Shown here piece after piece: positions 59,770-64,000 of a stretch of 64,000 bases of DNA (position 1 is the first letter of the stretch; each line of letters opens with the position of its first letter). The DNA comes from CP2-2F sp034432555 (lineage in GTDB: Bacteria > Chloroflexota > Anaerolineae > Aggregatilineales > UBA2796). The notes under the pieces are model-generated. The model searched no databases. It saw only the letters and a program-made list of their open reading frames with translations, and had not been told where the DNA came from. The translations under genes and the position numbers were made by a program. The DNA is taken from positions 186,001-250,000 of the forward strand of contig DAOUBW010000014.1 of assembly GCA_034432555.1 (NCBI GenBank), in the 5' to 3' direction.

Positions 59770-60846
59770 ATGTCAAAACATACTATCGTCGTGCTGCAAG
59801 GCGATCAAACCGGTCAGGAACTGCTTGTAGAGGCATTGCGCGTGCTGCAACCTGCCGTTATTCGGCTCGATCTCGATTTTCTATCGTTCGATCTCTCGCT
59901 GGAAAATCGGCGCGCTACGCGTAACGGTGTTGTGCAAGAGGCTGCCGCTGCACTGAATCAGTTTGGCTATGGCATCAAGGCTGCCACCGTGACGCCGGAA
60001 CAAAAAGGCGATGTGGGCAGCCCAAACGCCTTGCTGCGCGAGGCAATTAAGGGTGAGGTCATCCTGCGCACAGGGCGGCGTATTCCGTCAGTGCGCCCGT
60101 ATGTGGGCGTGTACGCGCCGATCACCGTTGTCCGCATGGCGGTGGATGACGCCTACAACGCTAAAGAGTGGCGCGAAGGCGAAGGGCTGGATGAGCGCGC
60201 CTTCCGCACCGAGAAGCTCTCACGGCGCACTTGCCGCGTGGTGGCAGAATACGCCTTCACCTACGCTGCGAAGACGGGCGGCAAAGTCTTTGGCGGACCC
60301 AAATACACCGTCTCGCCTGTCTATGAGGGCATGTTCAAGGAAGAAATGGACGCGGCGGCGGCACGCTATCCGCATGTGCGCTATGATCCACAGCTTATTG
60401 ATGCCACCTACGCGCTGCTCTTAGATACCAGCGGTGAGGCATTGGTCATTCCCACGCTCAACCGTGATGGCGACCTGCTCTCCGACCTTGTGATCAAGAT
60501 GTTTGGCTCGATTGCTGGCGCCGAATCGCAAATTTTGAGCTTTGACGAAAATATGAATGTGCGCGTCGTCGTGACCGAAGCACCGCACGGTACGGCGCCC
60601 GGCTTACAGGGCAAGAATGTGGCAAATCCGATGGCGATGATCCTTGCCGGCGCGGCACTTTTGGCACACATTGAGGATGTCACTGCACAGCGCGCCAGCC
60701 GTGCCATCTACGAATCGACTTTGGAGGCAGTCCATCAGGGCGTGCGAACGGCTGATCTAGGCGGACACGCCAGCACCACCGAGTTCACCGACGATGTCAT
60801 CCGCCGTGTGAGCAGCAAACTTGAAGTCTGGGACTCGCTGCGCTAA
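59770..60846 (+). CDS. Isocitrate/isopropylmalate dehydrogenase-family protein
   Basis: A 358-residue member of the beta-decarboxylating dehydrogenase family. It opens with 'TIVVLQGDQTGQELL', followed by 'TVTPEQKGDVGSPNALLREA', the substrate region, then 'KVFGGPKYTVSPVYEG' and 'DATYALLLDTSG' and the nucleotide-binding end 'TEAPHGTAPGLQGKNVANPM'. It oxidises a 2-hydroxy acid with decarboxylation. Whether the substrate is isocitrate, homoisocitrate or 3-isopropylmalate cannot be decided. GAAAG lies upstream of ATG 59770, the better start than 59755. Its 5' flank is the CHAT relic; a small membrane gene follows. Confidence 0.85.
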   Translation: MSKHTIVVLQGDQTGQELLVEALRVLQPAVIRLDLDFLSFDLSLENRRATRNGVVQEAAAALNQFGYGIKAATVTPEQKGDVGSPNALLREAIKGEVILRTGRRIPSVRPYVGVYAPITVVRMAVDDAYNAKEWREGEGLDERAFRTEKLSRRTCRVVAEYAFTYAAKTGGKVFGGPKYTVSPVYEGMFKEEMDAAAARYPHVRYDPQLIDATYALLLDTSGEALVIPTLNRDGDLLSDLVIKMFGSIAGAESQILSFDENMNVRVVVTEAPHGTAPGLQGKNVANPMAMILAGAALLAHIEDVTAQRASRAIYESTLEAVHQGVRTADLGGHASTTEFTDDVIRRVSSKLEVWDSLR

Positions 60847-60895
60847 GCTGACCTCGCCCTATCGTTCACACAAGTCAATTGAGGAGTCCCGTTGC

Positions 60896-61303
60896 GTGCT
60901 GCGTAAAAACTTGCGGCGTCTTGGCTGCGCCTTGCTGATCATTCCATGGCTGATGGTCATGTTTGCGCCGTGTTTCGTGATCGCGTTGGTTTCACAAGGT
61001 GAGATTCGCATCACTTGGAGCGACGTCCCCGACGATGCTTTCCGCATCTGGCTGCTGCAAGAATCACGCCTGAGCGGGCTGGGCATTGCGACTGCGCGGC
61101 GGGTGGTGCCTGCCACACAGGCAACCTTCCGCGAGGCAGCTTGCACCATCATTGATGTGCGCTTTTGGGTGTGGCAAGGAGATGCCGAACGTGCCGGTGC
61201 GCTGCCCAGCCATCAGTGTGCTTGTTACTATAAGGACACGGCGGCGGAAGCGTGGCGTGTGCTTGCCGTCGGTGATGAGGCGTGCCGCTTGGCAGGCGAG
61301 TAG
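60896..61303 (+). CDS. Small membrane-anchored hypothetical protein
   Basis: A 135-residue protein with a basic N-terminus and a hydrophobic segment at about 11-31 ('ALLIIPWLMVMFAPCFVIAL'), then a globular part with Cys residues ('HQCACYY', 'DEACRL') and Trp. It is probably secreted or anchored with a Cys-rich outside domain. I chose GTG 60896 because GGAG lies nine bases before it; the frame is open to 60821 within the preceding gene. It has no recognised domain. It follows the dehydrogenase by about 50 bases, so may share a transcript. Confidence 0.6.
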   Translation: MLRKNLRRLGCALLIIPWLMVMFAPCFVIALVSQGEIRITWSDVPDDAFRIWLLQESRLSGLGIATARRVVPATQATFREAACTIIDVRFWVWQGDAERAGALPSHQCACYYKDTAAEAWRVLAVGDEACRLAGE

Positions 61304-61336
61304 AAGCTGCTGCCAAGCGGCATCCTACACACTTTT

Positions 61337-61369
61337 TGCCTGTGAAGCGTGGGGTGCGCTCCACAGGCA
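61337..61369 (+). terminator. Hairpin between convergent genes
   Basis: Outer stem TGCCTGTG with CACAGGCA and an inner stem AGCG with CGCT around TGGGGTG, with single-base bulges between. On the plus strand it is followed by GCCATTTT, a weak T-run, so it suits the end of the gene at 60896-61303. The converging oxidoreductase ends at 61404, so a shared use is possible. Confidence 0.55.
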
Positions 61370-61403
61370 GCCATTTTGAGAGGCTTTCCTGCTGCCCTTG
61401 AAA

Positions 61404-62495
61404 CTACACCAGCAGGCGGGCTGTGCTTTCGAGCGAGAGCGCTGACGGACGTTCGCAGCGGCTGCTGAGCGTGACATAACTGCCGCTGGTGTATGCCTGC
61501 TCAAACGCCAACATCACCTCTAGAACATGGTAGGCAAGCTGCCCACTGGCACGGTGCGGACGCCCTTCCAGAATGCCGTGCGCCATATCCGCCAACCCAA
61601 TGCCACGCGCCCACGCTGTGGGATAGGAAATCGGCAGCGTTTCCCAATCGTGTTTACCGGGCACATAGAGGCGTGTTTCGGTCGGATTGAAGCCGTTTGG
61701 ATCAGGGATAGTGAGCGTGCCTGACGCACCGTACACCTCCATAATCGGCAGCTTGTGTCCCCATACATCAAAGCTGGTGATGAGGGTGGCACTCACGCCA
61801 GATTCAAACTCTAGCACGCCTGTGTAGTGTGTCGGTGTGCTGACGGGTATGCTATGCCCATCCCCAGCAGTGCGTGTTGGGAAGGATGTGCGCGCCACAC
61901 CGCTAACGCGTGCCACCGCACCGAACAGATTTACCAAACAGGTGATGTAGTAGGGCCCCATATCCAGCATCGGACCGCCACCCGGAGCGTAGAAGAAATC
62001 CGGGTTGGGGTGCCAGCTTTCGGGTCCGTGTTGGGCGTGAAACGCCACAGCTGCCACCGGCGCACCGATCAAGCCGTCGTCCAGTGCCTTGCGCGCCGTT
62101 TGGTGCTGCCCAAACAGGAAGGTATCGGGCGCGCAGCCCACCCGTAAGCCGCTTGACTCGGCAAAGTCTAACATTGCTTTGGCATCGCTCAGCGAGATTG
62201 CCAGTGGTTTTTCTGAATAAACATGCTTGCCTTTGTGCAGCGCTTGCAGGCTGACTTCGGCATGAACAGCGGGAATGGTCAGGTTCACGATCATCTCGAT
62301 GGTTGGGTCATCGAGCAGGTCTGGCACACTGCAAGCGGCGATGCCATTTTCCGCCGCGACTTGGTGTGCCCTTGCCATATCTAGATCGGCACATGCCACA
62401 AGGTTAAGCACATCAAAGGCACGGCAGCCCTTGATGTAGGCAGGGCTGATGTTGCCCACGCCAATCAGCCCGACGTTGAACTTCTTTTCAGGCAT
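61404..62495 (-). CDS. Gfo/Idh/MocA-family oxidoreductase
   Basis: A 363-residue NAD(P)-dependent sugar or inositol dehydrogenase-like protein. The N-terminal Rossmann fold has 'VGLIGVGNISPAYIKG'. The hallmark 'HVYSEKPLAIS' (Lys of the catalytic site) and 'GCAPDTFLFGQHQ' follow, and the C-terminal alpha/beta domain has 'FFYAPGGGPMLDMGPYYI', with the Asp and nearby His-less tail as in many family members. The substrate is not predictable. No transporter or kinase genes of a sugar pathway are adjacent. The ATG has a weak ribosome binding site. Confidence 0.93.
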   Translation of the reverse strand: MPEKKFNVGLIGVGNISPAYIKGCRAFDVLNLVACADLDMARAHQVAAENGIAACSVPDLLDDPTIEMIVNLTIPAVHAEVSLQALHKGKHVYSEKPLAISLSDAKAMLDFAESSGLRVGCAPDTFLFGQHQTARKALDDGLIGAPVAAVAFHAQHGPESWHPNPDFFYAPGGGPMLDMGPYYITCLVNLFGAVARVSGVARTSFPTRTAGDGHSIPVSTPTHYTGVLEFESGVSATLITSFDVWGHKLPIMEVYGASGTLTIPDPNGFNPTETRLYVPGKHDWETLPISYPTAWARGIGLADMAHGILEGRPHRASGQLAYHVLEVMLAFEQAYTSGSYVTLSSRCERPSALSLESTARLLV

Positions 62496-62588
62496 TCTAA
62501 CCAGCTTTCTGCGGTACTAAAGGGATTCGATAGCTGCGGCAACTGCCTGAATTATAGCCCTGCGCAGCGCAAGTGGGCAAGCCTCACG

Positions 62589-62951
62589 CTAACCAAGCGC
62601 CACCACAAAAGCGATGGCGTGTGTTTCCGTGTGGCTCAGGCTCACTTCCCACGCCGCGAGATGCAGATCGCGGGCAAGGGCTGCTGCCGCGCCGTGCAGC
62701 TTCAAGATCGGTCTGCCGCGTGCGTCGCACGCTATCTCCAGATCAACCCAGCGTACATCGCCAATGCCTGTGCCAAGCGCTTTGGCGGCTGCCTCTTTAG
62801 CGGCAAAGCGTGCGGCAAGGCGCTGCGGCTGTTCAGCGCAGATTTCACGTTCGCGTTCGGTAAAAAAGCGCGCATAGAAGCGCTCACCGTGCCGCGCTAA
62901 GGCGCGCCTAACGCGCTCCACCTCGATCATATCCACGCCGATCCGCAGCAT
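62589..62951 (-). CDS. acpS: Holo-[acyl-carrier-protein] synthase
   Basis: Transfers the phosphopantetheine arm of CoA to the Ser of acyl carrier protein. It has 120 residues, the usual AcpS length. 'GVDMIEVERVRRAL' holds the first metal-binding Asp, 'FFTERE' and 'RLAARFAAKEAAAKALG' hold the Glu, and 'SLSHTETHAIAFV' closes the site. The frame is open to 63149, but the family begins at ATG 62951. It starts 11 bases after the hypothetical gene at 62963, so both are one transcript. Confidence 0.95.
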   Translation of the reverse strand: MLRIGVDMIEVERVRRALARHGERFYARFFTEREREICAEQPQRLAARFAAKEAAAKALGTGIGDVRWVDLEIACDARGRPILKLHGAAAALARDLHLAAWEVSLSHTETHAIAFVVALG

Positions 62952-62962
62952 GGCGTGTGCTT

Positions 62963-63292
62963 TCAGGTGAGCAGGAAGGCTTCTTCGCGTGGTTTGGGCA
63001 GCAAATGCTCCGGGATAGGCTCGACTCGCGCCTCGACATAGCGAAAGCGCGTTTTTTCCAAGCCGCGTTTGGTCACGGCGCGCACTTCGCGGCGCTCGAC
63101 CAATGTGATGCGTAGGTTGCGCGTTGGCAGCGTGTAACGGGTGTGCCATTCGTTGCCAACTGCCACACGGAAAATATCAAGGCGGCACTTGGGATCAAGG
63201 TTGCGGATGTGCCACTTGGCACGGTTAAACCGCATTTTGGCAAGCCGCTTTGCCAGTTCGTCTATCTCATACTGCCCCATGATAATCGGCAT
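62963..63292 (-). CDS. Small basic hypothetical protein upstream of acpS
   Basis: A 109-residue protein, rich in Arg ('LAKRLAKMRFNRAKWHIRNL', 'VERREVRAVTKRG'), with no signal peptide, membrane segment or recognised motif. It is predicted to be a small alpha/beta protein. Coding bias resembles its neighbours. ATG 63292 is supported by GGAG nine bases before it; the second Met at 63280 is less likely. It is followed by acpS with an 11-base gap, and preceded by the hairpin at 63378-63409 that separates it from the tadA gene. Confidence 0.7.
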   Translation of the reverse strand: MPIIMGQYEIDELAKRLAKMRFNRAKWHIRNLDPKCRLDIFRVAVGNEWHTRYTLPTRNLRITLVERREVRAVTKRGLEKTRFRYVEARVEPIPEHLLPKPREEAFLLT

Positions 63293-63377
63293 ATCAAGCG
63301 CTCCGTTGCTGCTGAGTGTGATTTTTCACTTCGTGCGGCATATTGTAACACGCTTTGCGCCGAAAGGAGGCATCAAA

Positions 63378-63409
63378 GAAGGGATCAGCTGAGGTGGGCT
63401 GATCCCTTC
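63378..63409 (-). terminator. Perfect hairpin after tadA
   Basis: A 12-bp perfect stem, GAAGGGATCAGC (63378-63389) with GCTGATCCCTTC (63398-63409), around an eight-base loop. It lies 10 bases after the tadA stop on the minus strand and about 85 bases before the next gene. The bases after it on the minus strand (TTTGATG) form only a short T-run, yet the stem is strong; a terminator is the best reading. Confidence 0.7.
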
Positions 63410-63418
63410 GCCGAGAGG

Positions 63419-64000
63419 TTACCTGGCGCCGTTTGGCACGCCGCCACCAAACATTTTGCCGCTCAGCTTGAAGCCGGCTTGCTCCAGGCGCTCGCCGAAT
63501 TTGGTGCGGTAGCCCGTCGGTTGCAGCGTGCCGCCGCCAACATGGCTGGGACCCGAACCTTTGTGATCGGGCGTCTTGTAGACGAACAAATCCTGCATGG
63601 TGATGCTATCGCCTTCCATGCCCTGAATCTCCGTCACTTGGATGATCTTGCGGCTGCCATCTTTCAGGCGCGCCTGCTGCACAATTAGCTGGACGGCACT
63701 GGCAATTTGGCGGCGCACCACGCCGATTGGCAAATCCATACCTGCCATCAGCACCAACGTCTCAAGGCGTGCGATGGCATCGCGTGGCGAGTTGGCGTGG
63801 ACGGTGGTCAGCGAGCCATCGTGACCGGTGTTCATCGCCTGAAGCATGTCGAGCGCTTCGCCGCCGCGGCACTCGCCAATGACGATACGATCAGGGCGCA
63901 TACGCAGGCTGCCTTTCACCAAATCACGGATGACCAATTGCCCTGTGCCATCTTTGGAGCCGGGAATGGGCGGCGCCGTCTCAAGGCGCACCACATGCCG
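63419..64000 (-). CDS. Tad/CpaF-type secretion ATPase, C-terminal part
   Basis: The reading frame is open to the last base, so the N-terminus lies outside. The visible 193 residues are the second half of the type II/IV secretion ATPase. They hold 'MRPDRIVIGECRGGEALDML' (Walker B region and the catalytic Glu nearby), 'MNTGHDGSLTTVHANSPRDA' (His box) and 'RLETLVLMAGMDLP'. It powers assembly of Flp/Tad pili, or a related type IV pilus-like machine. The Gly-rich C-terminus ('HVGGGTL', 'FGGGVPNG') is an oddity of this subgroup. The pilus genes themselves must be beyond the window. Confidence 0.92.
   Translation of the reverse strand, partial: RHVVRLETAPPIPGSKDGTGQLVIRDLVKGSLRMRPDRIVIGECRGGEALDMLQAMNTGHDGSLTTVHANSPRDAIARLETLVLMAGMDLPIGVVRRQIASAVQLIVQQARLKDGSRKIIQVTEIQGMEGDSITMQDLFVYKTPDHKGSGPSHVGGGTLQPTGYRTKFGERLEQAGFKLSGKMFGGGVPNGAR

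Noticed and set aside
1..64000. tRNA, rRNA or CRISPR array
   Set aside because: No cloverleaf with TTCGA-type arms, no ribosomal RNA landmark and no regularly spaced direct repeats were seen while reading.

Overview
The window is a contiguous piece of a bacterial chromosome, moderately GC-rich and gene-dense, with no rRNA, tRNA, CRISPR array or insertion sequence that I can see. It reads most like a Chloroflexota (Anaerolineae-type) genome. The grounds are many secreted proteins with Thr/Pro-rich 'TPTPT' linkers, WD40 proteins on Thr-Ala-rich stalks, SHOCT-like/DUF2089 small proteins, BTAD regulators, a short cytochrome bd and a Tad-type ATPase. This is inference from protein families; no marker gene settles it.

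Layout. 1-489: 3' end of proC. 535-8995 (minus strand): lipoprotein, plsY, ppdK, a membrane protein with a degenerate M50-like motif, tpiA and a PASTA-less Ser/Thr kinase. 9179-10858: a hypothetical gene and an EamA transporter. 11023-14289: a REC-GAF-PAS-histidine kinase, a DUF2007 protein and a P1-family peptidase, tightly packed. 14302-15050: two adjacent small genes broken by frameshifts (a DUF6978-like and a DUF1828 gene). 15119-19226: LLM oxidoreductase, thioesterase and a GT-C membrane protein. 19241-20854: an SDR and an exported protein. 20988-23455: cydAB. 23744-24430: OmpR-type regulator.

24608-33983 is an exopolysaccharide or glycan cluster. It holds an ExoA-like GT2, a WD40 protein, a Wzc-like ATPase, a PglF/CapD-type dehydratase, a DegT aminotransferase, a minimal PglC-like phosphoglycosyl transferase and a methyltransferase. 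A second WD40 paralogue faces it at 33973-35847, followed by a very long beta-propeller/FG-GAP-like exported protein. 39227-43843: membrane-anchored MutS-like ATPase, a BTAD regulator and an exported protein. 44088-47678: a run of DUF2089/SHOCT-like/DUF4097-like genes with a GNAT gene inside, the best candidate here for an uncharacterised envelope-sensing module. 47684-51083: GT-C protein, FtsB-like protein and a frameshifted exported protein. 51157-56448: gpmI, an HldE/RfaE2-like nucleotidyltransferase, murJ, a response regulator and a GNAT. 56445-58624: second BTAD regulator, HNH protein, small membrane protein. 58788-59750: remains of a CHAT-domain protein. 59770-64000: isocitrate/isopropylmalate dehydrogenase, a small membrane protein, a Gfo/Idh/MocA oxidoreductase, acpS, a hypothetical and the 3' end of a tadA/cpaF ATPase.

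Themes. Central carbon enzymes (ppdK, tpiA, gpmI, an IDH-like gene) and cydAB are housekeeping. Two TGTGA-N6-TCACA-type palindromes, upstream of ppdK and of cydA, suggest a shared Rex- or Crp/Fnr-family redox or energy regulator. Envelope biology dominates the rest: phospholipid synthesis (plsY, acpS), peptidoglycan (murJ, FtsB-like), surface glycan and several signalling proteins. Four genes show frameshifts or stops. Two of these lie at or near homopolymers (A6 near 14879, T5 near 50733), so either gene decay or base-calling errors are possible.
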